64,000 nucleotides of DNA. Source: Paenibacillus selenitireducens. GTDB lineage: Bacteria > Bacillota > Bacilli > Paenibacillales > Paenibacillaceae. The notes under the pieces are model-generated. The model had not been told where the DNA came from. It did not search any database and saw only the letters and a program-made list of their open reading frames with translations. The stretch is taken from positions 186,027-250,026 of the forward strand of contig NZ_MSZX01000002.1 in assembly GCF_002021565.1 (NCBI RefSeq), in the 5' to 3' direction. Numbering within the stretch: position 1 is the stretch's first letter; the number at the start of each line of letters is the position of its first letter. Below, in pieces: positions 16,274-25,723 of this stretch. The position numbers were made by a program, and so were the translations under genes.

Positions 16274-16498
16274 TACTGTATAAGGTTCTAATAAATAGGA
16301 GGCCATCTTATCATTGGTTGGCTTATCGGCGTATTCCGTGCTGGAATGCGTTTTTTTGTGCACAAATATAACGATCCTCCCCTTCTTCGACAACGAAAGG
16401 GAAGACCGTTATTGCTTGCCGCATCGCTCGGATATTGGCATGAACGCTGCGACTCTTCTAGGGTAGATAGTTATGAGTTCTAAGGCTCTATCGAAAGG

Positions 16499-17368
16499 TT
16501 ATACGTATGAGGAGAGGAGTTCCTCGAGAGCCGGGCTAATCGGCATGAGCGGCAGACGGAGTGTATTGGACTGAATCATGCCCTGCTCAGATAACATCCA
16601 TTTCAGTGGGGCGGGACTTGATTCCGTGAAGAGCAGTCGGATAAGCGGAAGCAGCTCATGGAACAATTGCTCTGCGTGCTCATGGTTGCCTTCATAGAAC
16701 TGTTGGCATAACGCAACGAATTGATCTGTCCTTACGTTGGCAGAGGCAGACAAGATCCCTTTGGCCCCTGCCTGCAAGGAAGAGAAAATGAGGGAGTCTT
16801 CTCCGCATAAGACGGGTTTGGAATCGATTGAAGCGAGCTGCGACACCAGTTCGGTCGTAGCGGTGCTGTCTTTGATCCCGATGACGCCGTCGAAATCAAG
16901 GATCGTTCGGATCGTGTCCAAGGTTAATGCAACCCCGGTTCGGTGCGGGATTTCATACAGAATGATAGGGACCCCGACTTCAGCTGCCCGGCGGAAATGT
17001 TCGATGATCCCTTGTTGGGATGGGCGGCTGTAATAGGGGACAACCACCAAGACAGCATCTGCGCCAAGCCGTCCAGCCCGTTCGATGTTGCGAATGGTTG
17101 AGGAGGTATCATTCGTTCCAACGCCTAATACGAGTGGGATCGAAGTACCGTCACAAGCCGTTCGGGCTGCAGCCATGAGCCGTTCAATCTCCTCGGCTTG
17201 GATGGTAGGAGATTCGCCGGTCGTTCCATTGATGACAAGCCCTTGAATGCCTGCGTCTCTAAATCGGCATATATGTCGATGGAAGGAAGGGAGATCGATC
17301 TCTCCATGTTCGTAAAAAGGTGTGATCAGAGGGACATAAACACCTGTCAGCTGTTGTTCGGTTAACAT
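16499..17368 (-). CDS. dapA: 4-hydroxy-tetrahydrodipicolinate synthase (DapA) family protein
   Basis: 289 residues, full length of the DHDPS/NAL class I aldolase family. It should condense pyruvate with an aldehyde; in DapA this is aspartate semialdehyde, giving the lysine and dipicolinate precursor. Visible are the substrate loop VINGTTGESPTI, the Tyr of LYEIPHRTG and the Schiff-base Lys in GIKDSTATTEL. ATG 17368 follows GGAGAT at correct distance; 18 extra residues up to 17422 are unlikely. It stands alone, divergent from a LysR gene rather than with other lysine genes, so it may be a secondary DapA or a related aldolase. Confidence 0.8.
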   Translation of the reverse strand: MLTEQQLTGVYVPLITPFYEHGEIDLPSFHRHICRFRDAGIQGLVINGTTGESPTIQAEEIERLMAAARTACDGTSIPLVLGVGTNDTSSTIRNIERAGRLGADAVLVVVPYYSRPSQQGIIEHFRRAAEVGVPIILYEIPHRTGVALTLDTIRTILDFDGVIGIKDSTATTELVSQLASIDSKPVLCGEDSLIFSSLQAGAKGILSASANVRTDQFVALCQQFYEGNHEHAEQLFHELLPLIRLLFTESSPAPLKWMLSEQGMIQSNTLRLPLMPISPALEELLSSYV

Positions 17369-17463
17369 CAAATCATCTCCTAAACCATGCGTTGCATGGT
17401 GAATATACCCCAACATTAACATGGATTCTTATATCACAGTTATCTATAATAAATGATAAGGTG

Positions 17464-17480
17464 CATCAAAAATTTTGATG
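17464..17480. promoter_or_regulatory. Palindromic LysR-type operator
   Basis: CATCAAAAATTTTGATG is a perfect 8+8 palindrome around a single centre base, in the gap between the divergent dapA-like and LysR genes. It fits the T-N11-A rule for LysR regulators and sits where the neighbouring LysR protein would control both genes. Confidence 0.6.
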
Positions 17481-17499
17481 TTATAGGCGGTGGGTGCTC

Positions 17500-18408
17500 G
17501 TGGATTTAACTTATTTTCAGACGTTTCGCGAAGTTGCAAAGCAGCAGAGTTTTACCCGCGCGGCAGAGCAATTGGGTTATGCGCAATCTAGCGTGACGAT
17601 GCAAATTCAGAAGCTGGAGCGGGAATACGGCGTTCCTTTATTGGAACGTGCGGGGAGACAGATGCGGTTAACGCCGCCGGGCGAAGAGTTGTTGAAGTAT
17701 GCCGTCCCAATGCTGGATTTATTCGCGGAATCAAAAGAAAAAATTGCACAGCAGCTCGGAGGCAGCCTAACGATTGGGACGACAGATTCCGTAGCAGCGT
17801 ATGTTCTGCCATCATATTTGCAGCAGCTTCGTCAGTTCATTCCAGGATTAACGATCCAGATGTACCCTGAAGTTGAAGAAGTGCTGTTGAATAACGTATC
17901 TGAAGGCGTGTTCGATGTGGGCGTACTACTGGACCGTCTACCTGCTTCGACTCTTTTACGATGCCAGGTTATTCGCGAGGAATCCTTGGTACTTATTGCG
18001 CCTCCAGACCATCCGTGGACAGGGCAAGCATCCATTCGAATCGAAGACTTGGAAGGCTGCGAATTTATCGTTACCGAAGAAAGCTGTGCTTATCGAACGT
18101 TGTTCGAGAATTTATTGAAAGAAAATGGGGTTTCTTTTCGAATTGGGTTCGAATTAGGAAGCCTAGAAGCGATTAAACATTGTGTGATGAATGGATTGGG
18201 TCTGGCTTACATGCCACGCATTGCTGTGGAAGATGAGATTAACCGAGGAGCTTTGGCTGCTCTACCGTTCGAGCATCCCGAGTTGAAGATGTATTTGCAA
18301 TATGTGGTTCATCCGAAGAAATGGGTTTCGTTTGCCTTGCAATCTTTTATTGAGCTGATCCATCCGGACCTTTTTAAAATACAGAAGTCGGATAATGCAA
18401 AAAAATAA
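17500..18408 (+). CDS. LysR-family transcriptional regulator
   Basis: 302 residues. The N-terminal helix-turn-helix is 'QSFTRAAEQLGYAQSSVTMQ' and the C-terminal effector domain is full length. GTG 17500 (VDLTYFQTFREV, the usual LysR beginning) is preferred to GTG 17494 because GGCGGTGG has better spacing to it. It diverges from the dapA-like gene across a palindrome, suggesting that it controls that gene; the ligand is unknown. Confidence 0.82.
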   Translation: MDLTYFQTFREVAKQQSFTRAAEQLGYAQSSVTMQIQKLEREYGVPLLERAGRQMRLTPPGEELLKYAVPMLDLFAESKEKIAQQLGGSLTIGTTDSVAAYVLPSYLQQLRQFIPGLTIQMYPEVEEVLLNNVSEGVFDVGVLLDRLPASTLLRCQVIREESLVLIAPPDHPWTGQASIRIEDLEGCEFIVTEESCAYRTLFENLLKENGVSFRIGFELGSLEAIKHCVMNGLGLAYMPRIAVEDEINRGALAALPFEHPELKMYLQYVVHPKKWVSFALQSFIELIHPDLFKIQKSDNAKK

Positions 18409-18433
18409 TATGAACTTCAACGGAGGTAAAACA

Positions 18434-18979
18434 ATGTACAATCAAGAAAAAAGAACAATCACTACCGAAAGATTGATTTTAAGACCATTTGAATTATCTG
18501 ATGCTGGGCGTGTCTGTGAGCTCTGCAATAATTATAATATCTACAAAAGTACATTGACGCTACCTTATCCATACCCGATTGAATGTGCATTATCATGGAT
18601 CCAAACACATGAAGATAATTTTAACAATAATAAATCATATGAGTTTGCCATTACTGATAAAAGTACAAACGAGCTTTATGGAGCTATAGGACTGTCCAAT
18701 AAACAAACACACAGACATGGCGAACTTGGATATTGGATAGGTGAGGAAAATTGGGGTAAAGGATATGCAACTGAAGCAACAAAAGCTATCATTGAGTTTG
18801 CTTTTTCAGAAAAGAATTACCATAAAGTATATGCGAGATACTTTGCTTCAAATCCCGGCTCTGGACGGGTTATGCAAAAATCTGGCATGGTGCAAGAAGG
18901 TGTTTTATTACAGCATATCTATAAAGAAAATAAATTTGATGACCTTATTCATTATGGAATTTTAAACACTGGCGTATAA
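18434..18979 (+). CDS. GNAT acetyltransferase, RimJ/RimL type
   Basis: 181 residues. It has the RimJ/L opening 'TERLILRPFELSDAGRVCEL', the 'LGYWIGEENWGKGYATEATK' acetyl-CoA loop (R/QxxGxG/A equivalent) and the C-terminal 'KVYARYFASNPGSGRVMQKS' segment. ATG 18434 follows GGAGGTAAA. It acetylates an N-terminal or small-molecule amine; target unknown. The gene is visibly richer in A and T than both neighbours, with many AAT, ATT and AAA codons, which suggests recent acquisition. Confidence 0.85.
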   Translation: MYNQEKRTITTERLILRPFELSDAGRVCELCNNYNIYKSTLTLPYPYPIECALSWIQTHEDNFNNNKSYEFAITDKSTNELYGAIGLSNKQTHRHGELGYWIGEENWGKGYATEATKAIIEFAFSEKNYHKVYARYFASNPGSGRVMQKSGMVQEGVLLQHIYKENKFDDLIHYGILNTGV

Positions 18980-19022
18980 GCATTTTCTACAATTCACATG
19001 ATATTATTGCCATTAAGCGCAT

Positions 19023-19316
19023 GTGAAGCAGATATTCACAAAGGTAACAGCCGAAATCATAAAACATGGATTTATTGACGATGAGAACTGTGTGAGTCAA
19101 AAAGCTATAAGTCGACAATCTGAACTGCCCTATAAGGGCGGTCAGAGTGTCGAGAAAGTCCAGAGGACTTTTCGGAACTTTTCTTTTTTAAAGGGGCATT
19201 TCCATCCCCCTTCAAAAAAAGAGGGCACTGAAAAATTGATGTTTTTACTATCGATAATGATGAAATTTGCTATGTTGTATAAATCCAATAACTTTAACGG
19301 ATTTGCCTATATTTAA
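19023..19316 (+). pseudogene. Possible transposase remnant
   Basis: An open stretch from GTG 19023 begins with residues that faintly resemble IS1182-type transposases ('IFTKVTAEIIKHGFIDDE'). The likeness ends where the inverted repeat at 19126 begins, and no DDE residues can be placed. The stretch 18980-19888 otherwise holds only repeats and hairpins. Weak call. Confidence 0.25.
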
Positions 19317-19582
19317 GCGTCTATATTGTATATTTCCATTAAAAAAGGATGAACAACGCCAATAATACTCAATTCGTGGCTCTTATCCTGCATAAATCCA
19401 ACATAGATGATAAACAAAGCCCATTCGGATGACCTATCTTGTATTCATCCAATATAGATGAATAACAAGGTTCATCCGGATGAAAATACGAGGCAGGCTC
19501 GCTTGTTTAGGGTGAAGTTACTTTTTTAGTGTCCTCCAAAAAACGAGGGTTTCTCGACAGCCTGACTGCCCTATAAGGGCGG
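19126..19582. repeat. Imperfect inverted-repeat pair, MITE- or IS-remnant-like
   Basis: The sequence at 19126-19157 (GCCCTATAAGGGCGGTCAG, then AGTGTCGAGAAA) recurs in inverted orientation at 19551-19582, with 25 of 31 positions identical. Each copy contains its own GCCC-loop-GGGC hairpin, and the exact 18-base string ACTGCCCTATAAGGGCGG occurs in direct orientation at both ends. About 390 bases of non-coding DNA lie between. This resembles the ends of a degraded IS or a miniature inverted-repeat element. Confidence 0.45.
19268..19480. repeat. Short intergenic repeats (family B, copy cluster 1)
   Basis: Several degenerate copies of a unit with the core TTGTATAAATCCAAYATAG and GATGAATAACAAGG occur here (for example near 19277, 19395, 19440). 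The same unit recurs at 39487-39675, 20 kb away. Confidence 0.55.
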
Positions 19583-19592
19583 TTTTTTTTGT
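19564..19592 (+). terminator. Hairpin with T-tract
   Basis: CCGCCC-like stem (GCCC-TATAA-GGGC, extended by CT/GG) followed by eight T residues. It has a terminator's form but no obvious gene in front of it, and may belong to the repeat element. Confidence 0.55.
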
Positions 19593-19888
19593 TAGGAGTT
19601 TATCGAAAATCTTACGCTACGGTATTAGGCAGTGTCGTTAACTTCATTACGACATGAACAATCGAGAATATAACGTTTCGTGATTCAAGGACATAATCTC
19701 TTGAGCGAGTTCGAAGGATGCTATACGATCAGGCATTTCACCTCGCACCTCATTGTTCAATCCTTGATGGACAGCTCTCTTCGTTGTTGTGCATTTTTCC
19801 ATGCAACTTTCTGCTTCATTAGAACGTTTAAGAGGGGTAATTCGATTTCAAGCCGAGAACACTTTGAAGATAAAGGAAGGGTGATGAG

Positions 19889-21004
19889 ATGATAACCTAT
19901 GATCGAAAATATAAAAGGATTTTTCTCGGCATGGCGCTAGGTGCTTTGGTCTTCTTAGGCGCGTGTCAAGATCGTTCGTCAGTCGATGAAAGTCAGGCGA
20001 ATCTAGCTACAGATACATCCGTCGGATCCCAAACGAGCAGTTCGTCCTCGACTTCTCAACCCAAGTCAGAGACTGTAACGGCAAAAGAGACGATCACGAA
20101 GATCGAAGAAGCAGCCAAGAAGGGACAAATTCCAGGGTATAGCTTTACGGCGGGAGCATCCTTAATCGATCAGGTCGAGAAGGAGTGGGGGAAGGCGGAT
20201 CGCAGCAATGCGGCAGGTCAAGGCATTTATTTCATCTATAGCAGCCGCCATTCGGTGGTAGGGGTGAATAAAGGGGATCAGATATTTGATCTTCGTTCCA
20301 ATGCACCTGAAGTGCTGCAGCTGACAGAGCCGGATGTGACGAAGGTGCTCGGTGAGCCTAATCTGACGCAGACGCTCCATGTGAATGGGGAGAAGCAAAT
20401 GTTATTGCAGTACAACGTAAATGACAAGTACCAGCTGAAGTTTATTTTTCTGGTAGGGGATGAAACTAAGCTGGATCATATCTCGGTCTATGCGCCTCAA
20501 GCGGCCAAAAACCTCATGGCGGAGGAAGCGAATAGCTCCAATACGAAGCGTTTATTAACGAATATTTTCGAATCAGCCAAACAGGGGAAGGTTCCGAATA
20601 TTCCATTTGCCGCCAAAAATGCTCTGATCGACGATGTGCAGAAGGCATGGGGAACCGCAGACAGCGATAGTTACGTAGGCAAAGGAGTGTATTATGTCTA
20701 TGGAGGCAAGCATGCTACCTTTGGCGTGAACAAAGGATCGCAAATCTTTGATGTTCGCACCGATGCGTCGGATATTCGCGCACTTACGTATTCCGATGTC
20801 GAGGCCGCACTCGGGAAAGCAGGTTCCGTACAAACGGTCACCGCAGGAAAAGAGAAGCAGACCTTGCTGATCTATGACGTAAATAAGACATTTCAGTTGA
20901 AATTCATTTTTGTACCTGAAAAGTCCGCAGCGCATCCTAACCCGCATGTAGACCATATCTCGGTATACTCTCCGGAAGATGCCAAAAATTTGATGGCTGA
21001 ATAA
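19889..21004 (+). CDS. YjgB-like lipoprotein with two DUF4309 domains
   Basis: 371 residues. Signal peptide with lipobox LGAC, then a Ser/Thr-rich linker (to ~residue 65) and two homologous ~135-residue domains, each starting with 'AAKKGQIPGYSFTAGASLID' or its variant (AKQGKVPNIPFAAKNALID) and containing GIYFIYSSRHSVVGVNKG or GVYYVYGGKHATFGVNKG. The domains match the YjgB (DUF4309) type; function unknown. B. subtilis YjgB has one such domain, so this is an internal duplication. ATG 19889 follows AAAGGAAGG. It is exported and membrane-anchored. Confidence 0.8.
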   Translation: MITYDRKYKRIFLGMALGALVFLGACQDRSSVDESQANLATDTSVGSQTSSSSSTSQPKSETVTAKETITKIEEAAKKGQIPGYSFTAGASLIDQVEKEWGKADRSNAAGQGIYFIYSSRHSVVGVNKGDQIFDLRSNAPEVLQLTEPDVTKVLGEPNLTQTLHVNGEKQMLLQYNVNDKYQLKFIFLVGDETKLDHISVYAPQAAKNLMAEEANSSNTKRLLTNIFESAKQGKVPNIPFAAKNALIDDVQKAWGTADSDSYVGKGVYYVYGGKHATFGVNKGSQIFDVRTDASDIRALTYSDVEAALGKAGSVQTVTAGKEKQTLLIYDVNKTFQLKFIFVPEKSAAHPNPHVDHISVYSPEDAKNLMAE

Positions 21005-21257
21005 TCTAATATGTTGATGTGATAAGGGACGATCTCATATGCCGAGTACTCGGTGGTGGGGTGGTCCTTTTCTTGATTTTGTTCATAAGTTTGAGACACT
21101 TCGGGCATGGAAAAAAGTTTCAGATCGGTATAAAGTGGAAGAAGAGTAGGATTGAACCATTCATACTTACAAGAGGTCCGACGTACGTTTATAAAGATGT
21201 TCAGGGACACAGCAGATGGTTCTAAGTAAGGGAGAAAGAGAGATAGGAGCGATAATA

Positions 21258-22694
21258 TTGATTGAAATTACATCATCATACGTGGATTCACTAGCTTCGA
21301 ATAACGCCGCGATGAAGAATGCGCAAGGTCTGGTGAAGAAGCGCAGCTTCGTGCAGTTAAATCAATCGGAAGACGGGACATTATTATTCGCGGAATGTAA
21401 AGGGAGCGGAAGTTCAAATTACCAATGTTCTGCCGATTTCATTCAACCTGACAAACCGATCCTCCGTTGTTCTTGTCCAAGTAGGCAATTACCTTGCAAG
21501 CATGCGCTGGGGCTATTATATGCCTATGTCGGGGGAGAAGCATTCACTTCCGCTGCGGTACCGGATGACATTACTGCCAAACGGGAGAAAGCTGAGAAGC
21601 GGGAAGAGCAGAAGTTGAAACAGGCCGTCGATGGGGAGCCCAAACCAAAGAAAGTGAACAAGACGGCACTCAAGAAAAAAATCCAATCGCAACTCGAAGG
21701 ACTGGATGTGCTAGAGAAATTTATTCAATCCTTGGTTCGCAACGGTCTGGGCACGATCGACAAGAAAGTGATCAAGACGATGCAAGAGCATGTGAAGCAA
21801 ATGGGCAATTATTATTTAACTGGTGCGCAGACGGAATTGCGACGGCTTACCTTATTGCTCTCAGAGGCAGAGGATCGTGAACAGGTATACACGGACGTCG
21901 TGGAGCAATTGGCCATCATGCATGCCTTTATTAAAAAAGGACGTACATATTTAACAAATAAATTAGCAGATCCTGCGTTGGCGCTTGATCATGAATCGAC
22001 CATTGAAGAATGGCTGGGACATGCGTGGCAGCTCACAGATCTGAAGGAATACGGACTGATGAAGGAACAAGCGGAGTTGGTTCAGCTCGCATTTGTGAGC
22101 TATGACGATCCGGCAAGACAAGAGTATGTTGACGAAGGATTTTGGTTGGAACAAGATAGCGGTGAAATTCATCGAACACTCCAATATCGGCCTTACAAAG
22201 CGGCGAAGCTGATGCGTGAAGAGGACAGCTTTTTTGATGCTACACGCATTCCTTCCTTATATCGTTACCCGGGAGATGCCAATCGCAGAGTGCGCTGGGA
22301 GGAAATGGCTGCTAGACCGTTGGATCCTCACGAGGTTGCAAGGATGTCGATACATGCCCAGCGTTCGTATGCAGATGTCATCAAAAAAGTGAAAAATCAG
22401 CTGAAGAATCCCCTAAGTGATGCAAATCCGGTCGTATTGCTTCATGTCGCTGAGGTCCTGCTTAGCAGTCAAGATGAAGTTGTTATTACGGATGAAGCGG
22501 GTCAACATCTCGTGCTGCAGGATCAAGCAACGGCTGGACATCGGGCCCTCCCGCTGCTAACACATTTGTCAGCATCTCAATTGGAAGATGTGAGCATGTT
22601 GGTGAGGTTCGAGCACGATATGGACACAGGACGATTAACGGCAATGCCTTTGACAATATTGAAGGATGCGGAAATGATCCGCCTCTTGTATTAG
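21258..22694 (+). CDS. SWIM zinc finger protein, first gene of the MoxR/VWA operon
   Basis: 478 residues. The SWIM motif CxCxnCxH is clear near residues 71-82 ('RCSCPSRQLPCKHALGLLYA'), and would bind zinc and possibly DNA or protein. A Lys/Glu-rich linker follows, then a long alpha-helical region without recognised domain. TTG 21258 is preferred, with AGGAG eight bases upstream; the ATG at 21216 has no ribosome binding site. The gene heads a five-gene run (21258-29276) whose members are 11 bases or less apart, or overlap, except for a 51-base gap before the ATPase. SWIM proteins of this kind are regularly found beside MoxR and VWA genes; role unknown. Confidence 0.8.
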   Translation: MIEITSSYVDSLASNNAAMKNAQGLVKKRSFVQLNQSEDGTLLFAECKGSGSSNYQCSADFIQPDKPILRCSCPSRQLPCKHALGLLYAYVGGEAFTSAAVPDDITAKREKAEKREEQKLKQAVDGEPKPKKVNKTALKKKIQSQLEGLDVLEKFIQSLVRNGLGTIDKKVIKTMQEHVKQMGNYYLTGAQTELRRLTLLLSEAEDREQVYTDVVEQLAIMHAFIKKGRTYLTNKLADPALALDHESTIEEWLGHAWQLTDLKEYGLMKEQAELVQLAFVSYDDPARQEYVDEGFWLEQDSGEIHRTLQYRPYKAAKLMREEDSFFDATRIPSLYRYPGDANRRVRWEEMAARPLDPHEVARMSIHAQRSYADVIKKVKNQLKNPLSDANPVVLLHVAEVLLSSQDEVVITDEAGQHLVLQDQATAGHRALPLLTHLSASQLEDVSMLVRFEHDMDTGRLTAMPLTILKDAEMIRLLY

Positions 22695-22705
22695 GAGGAA
22701 TGAAG

Positions 22706-24568
22706 ATGAGTACAGCGTTATTACAGGAGCTCCATCAAGAACTGCGTCGACTCTACATTGCTGGGAGCGATCTGGCTCTCGGAGATTACCGATTAAAACG
22801 GATACTGCCGCAATTCCAGCAGCTGGGTGAGCGATCCCCTATTTTTAAGAGATTGGGCGAAGGGATTACGGCTCTGATTGAGCCTGCTGACACGCAAAGC
22901 TACCAATCTGCAGAACAGTTACAAGATCTGGGGCTGCTCCTGACTTCCGTGCTCCGTACGCAAGGGACGACAGCACCGCAGGGTGACCTCAGATCGATAC
23001 CGAATCGACCGGTCTCTTTATCTACGTATCTTTCGTATCGCAAGCTGGCGGCTGTAGAGGAGGCACTTTCGACGACAGGGAGCAATCGGTATGAGGTAGT
23101 TGTTCAGGCGTTCGAAGAAGGGATGTTCCGGGATCTTCGTCTGTTAGACCCTGCTGTTCGAGCGCTTCAGGATCCTTATTCGGAAATCGCCGAATTTGCA
23201 ATGCAGAAGATCTTGCCTGCATACGGAGCTGAGGTCGTTCCCTATTTGATCGACGGATTTAATCCGATGGGAGGCAGGGTAGAGAGCAGGAAGCTTCACG
23301 TTATCGGGCAGGTAGGCGGAGAAGAGGTATTGGATCTGATTTTTCAAGCAGCGGAATCCGGCTCGGAGGAAGTTCGCGTAACGGCGATCCGTTTACTGGC
23401 ACCTCATTCCTCCTATGAGCCTGCATTATTATCTTGGACGAAGGATAAGAAAAAATCGATTCGTGAAGCCGCGTACCAGGCCCTGGCAACAATCAAGACA
23501 GATACTGCGGTAGAACGAATATATGAAGCTTTTGCAGGCAAGGACATCGAAATCGCAGCCGAAGCCGCAGCAAAATGCAACGCGGAAGAATTAACGGTAC
23601 GGTTCGTTCGTGATCTAAGCACAGAAATACAACAGGCACCCGTGTACAAAGACGATAAGAAGAAGGCAGAAGCTTCGTGCATAAAAATGAAGCACTATCT
23701 TACTGCTTTGGAAGGGAAACGAAGCGATGCCTTGTATGAGGTATTTGCTGAAGTGACTAGACAATACGCATTCTTTATCTCGTATGCTGGATTGGATCTT
23801 TTGGACGCTGCAGCGTATTATTTCGAGCAGGATAATTCCTTGGATGCGCTGAAGAATCTTCATATTTTGGAACAACATAATACGCGATATCTATCCCATG
23901 CTTTCCGGTCATCGTTCCGGCAGCTCACTCCATCCCAATTGTACGAACACTATGTTCATTCTGTACGTAATAAATGGAAGATGAAGACGAATAAGGAGAC
24001 GCAGAAAAAGCTGCAGCAGTTCATATCTATCATCGAACAGCAAGTGATTTCGTATCCGTATCAGTCTTATGCTAATCTGTGGAGTTCTCAAGAGGAGACT
24101 TCCTTGCTGCGTAAGGTAGAGTTGATGCCCGCGGAACAGGTAGCACAGCAATGGGATGTTCGATGGTTAGATTGGTTGATTGAGGTGGATGCAGCGCATC
24201 TCGTCTGTGTGTTCACACGGCCGGGGCATACGGTATCTCAGTCATTCATGGTTGAGAAGCTGCAAGGAATGAAAGAGCTGCGTCATCAATCTATTGAAGT
24301 TCTACTTCTTGGGCTTGAACGTGCGGAAGTGGATGTATCGATTCGGTGGGAAATGCTCATGAATTTGCTTGAACATAAGCGGAACAGCAGTTTTTATGTG
24401 TTCGAAGGTCATCTTCTGGAATATTTGTATCAGCTGCCATTCGCATTTCAAGATCGACTGGCTGCGATCATGCCGAACTATAGATATACGGCTCGCGAAC
24501 AGCTCCAATATGTATGGAACACGATGGAGGACAAGAAACAAGAAGCTTATGCGATAGATTCTGTGTGA
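22706..24568 (+). CDS. HEAT-like repeat protein of the MoxR/VWA operon
   Basis: 620 residues, mainly alpha-helical. Residues ~140-300 show HEAT/PBS-like repeats, e.g. 'DPYSEIAEFAMQKILPAYGA' and 'SGSEEVRVTAIRLLAPHSSY', the sort of scaffold that binds other proteins. No catalytic motif is seen. ATG 22706 is chosen because AGGAGG lies seven bases ahead of it; ATG 22700 is too close. It follows the SWIM gene by 11 bases. Probably a scaffold in a complex with the ATPase and VWA protein. Confidence 0.75.
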   Translation: MSTALLQELHQELRRLYIAGSDLALGDYRLKRILPQFQQLGERSPIFKRLGEGITALIEPADTQSYQSAEQLQDLGLLLTSVLRTQGTTAPQGDLRSIPNRPVSLSTYLSYRKLAAVEEALSTTGSNRYEVVVQAFEEGMFRDLRLLDPAVRALQDPYSEIAEFAMQKILPAYGAEVVPYLIDGFNPMGGRVESRKLHVIGQVGGEEVLDLIFQAAESGSEEVRVTAIRLLAPHSSYEPALLSWTKDKKKSIREAAYQALATIKTDTAVERIYEAFAGKDIEIAAEAAAKCNAEELTVRFVRDLSTEIQQAPVYKDDKKKAEASCIKMKHYLTALEGKRSDALYEVFAEVTRQYAFFISYAGLDLLDAAAYYFEQDNSLDALKNLHILEQHNTRYLSHAFRSSFRQLTPSQLYEHYVHSVRNKWKMKTNKETQKKLQQFISIIEQQVISYPYQSYANLWSSQEETSLLRKVELMPAEQVAQQWDVRWLDWLIEVDAAHLVCVFTRPGHTVSQSFMVEKLQGMKELRHQSIEVLLLGLERAEVDVSIRWEMLMNLLEHKRNSSFYVFEGHLLEYLYQLPFAFQDRLAAIMPNYRYTAREQLQYVWNTMEDKKQEAYAIDSV

Positions 24569-24619
24569 CCTAGTGATAGGTTGTGACTTAAGAAAAAACG
24601 ATCATGAGGAGATGAGGAT

Positions 24620-25723
24620 ATGGTCACGAGCCAAGAGCAATGGCAAGATGTGATGCGGTTGCCCGCTGAACAATTATATCAAGAAGAGTTAGCTGCGTTG
24701 AAGAAAGCGGATAAGGGGAAGATTCCCGTAGGTTGGCAAATGTCGCCACAGTCGGTACTTACGTTCATTACGGGAGGCAAAGTCGGCAAAACGGTCATTT
24801 CACCAAAATATATCGGCAACAAAAGACTGATCGAAATGGCTATCGCGACACTGGTCACAGATCGGGCGCTTCTGTTGATCGGGGAACCAGGGACGGCGAA
24901 ATCTTGGTTATCTGAAAATCTGTCTGCCGCCATTTATGGACATTCCGGGCTTGTTGTCCAGGGTACGGCAGGTACCAGTGAGGAGCATGTTCGATATTCG
25001 TGGAACTATGCCATGCTGTTGGCGAATGGACCCTCACCTGAGGCACTCGTACAAAGTCCTGTGATGCGCGCCATGGAAGCGGGTGGGATTGCTCGATTCG
25101 AGGAAATTTCACGATGTGCTTCCGAAGTGCAGGATGCGCTCATTTCGATTTTATCGGAGAAGACGATTTCTGTCCCCGAGCTAGGCCGGGAAGTAAGCGC
25201 GCGGAAAGGGTTCTCGATTATTGCCACAGCCAATACGCGGGATCGGGGCGTGAACGAGATGTCTGCGGCTCTGAAGCGTCGCTTTAATATTATTATTCTG
25301 CCGACACCAACCGATATGGATACGGAAGTTGAGATCGTGAAGAAGAGGGTGCGTGAAATTGCTTCCTCCTATGATCTTCAAGCCGCTATTCCTGCCGATG
25401 AGGCGCTGATCAAGGTGGTTACTATATTCAGGGAATTGCGTAACGGCATGACGCTGGATAAGAAGGAGAAGCTTAAATCTCCTGCGGGAGTCATCTCAAC
25501 GGCGGAGGCCATCTCCTTATTAACCAACTCCATGGCGCTAGCGGCGAGTTTCGGCAACGGCGAGCTCACGGATGAGGACCTTGCAGCGGGATTGCAAGGC
25601 GCCATCGTCAAGGATGATGTGAAAGATAAACTGGTCTGGAAAGAGTATCTTGACAATGTGATGAAAAAGCGTGGCGCAGAATGGCGAGGTTTGTACACAG
25701 CCTGTAAGGAGATGAACGAGTGA
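24620..25723 (+). CDS. MoxR-type AAA+ ATPase
   Basis: 367 residues. Walker A is GEPGTAKS (88-95); the Walker B region is GIARFEEIS (~156-164), with FEE in place of the usual DEI; sensor 1 is IATANTRDRG (~201-210) and the arginine finger lies in ALKRRFN (~217-223). MoxR proteins act as chaperone-like remodelling ATPases that work with VWA-domain partners on metal insertion or complex assembly. ATG 24620 has GAGGAGATGAGG upstream. The stop overlaps the next gene's GTG (GTGA at 25720-25723). Confidence 0.9.
   Translation: MVTSQEQWQDVMRLPAEQLYQEELAALKKADKGKIPVGWQMSPQSVLTFITGGKVGKTVISPKYIGNKRLIEMAIATLVTDRALLLIGEPGTAKSWLSENLSAAIYGHSGLVVQGTAGTSEEHVRYSWNYAMLLANGPSPEALVQSPVMRAMEAGGIARFEEISRCASEVQDALISILSEKTISVPELGREVSARKGFSIIATANTRDRGVNEMSAALKRRFNIIILPTPTDMDTEVEIVKKRVREIASSYDLQAAIPADEALIKVVTIFRELRNGMTLDKKEKLKSPAGVISTAEAISLLTNSMALAASFGNGELTDEDLAAGLQGAIVKDDVKDKLVWKEYLDNVMKKRGAEWRGLYTACKEMNE

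Noticed and set aside
16313-16483. Two overlapping ~50-codon frames behind a TAGGAGG in the yqfL-dapA gap
   Set aside because: One would start with ATT, the other with TTG; neither resembles a known protein, and both overlap the zone downstream of two convergent genes. The ribosome binding site-like sequence alone is not enough.
19680-19892. 70-codon frame just before the YjgB-like lipoprotein
   Set aside because: It overlaps the lipoprotein's ribosome binding site and start, and has no family likeness; probably chance.
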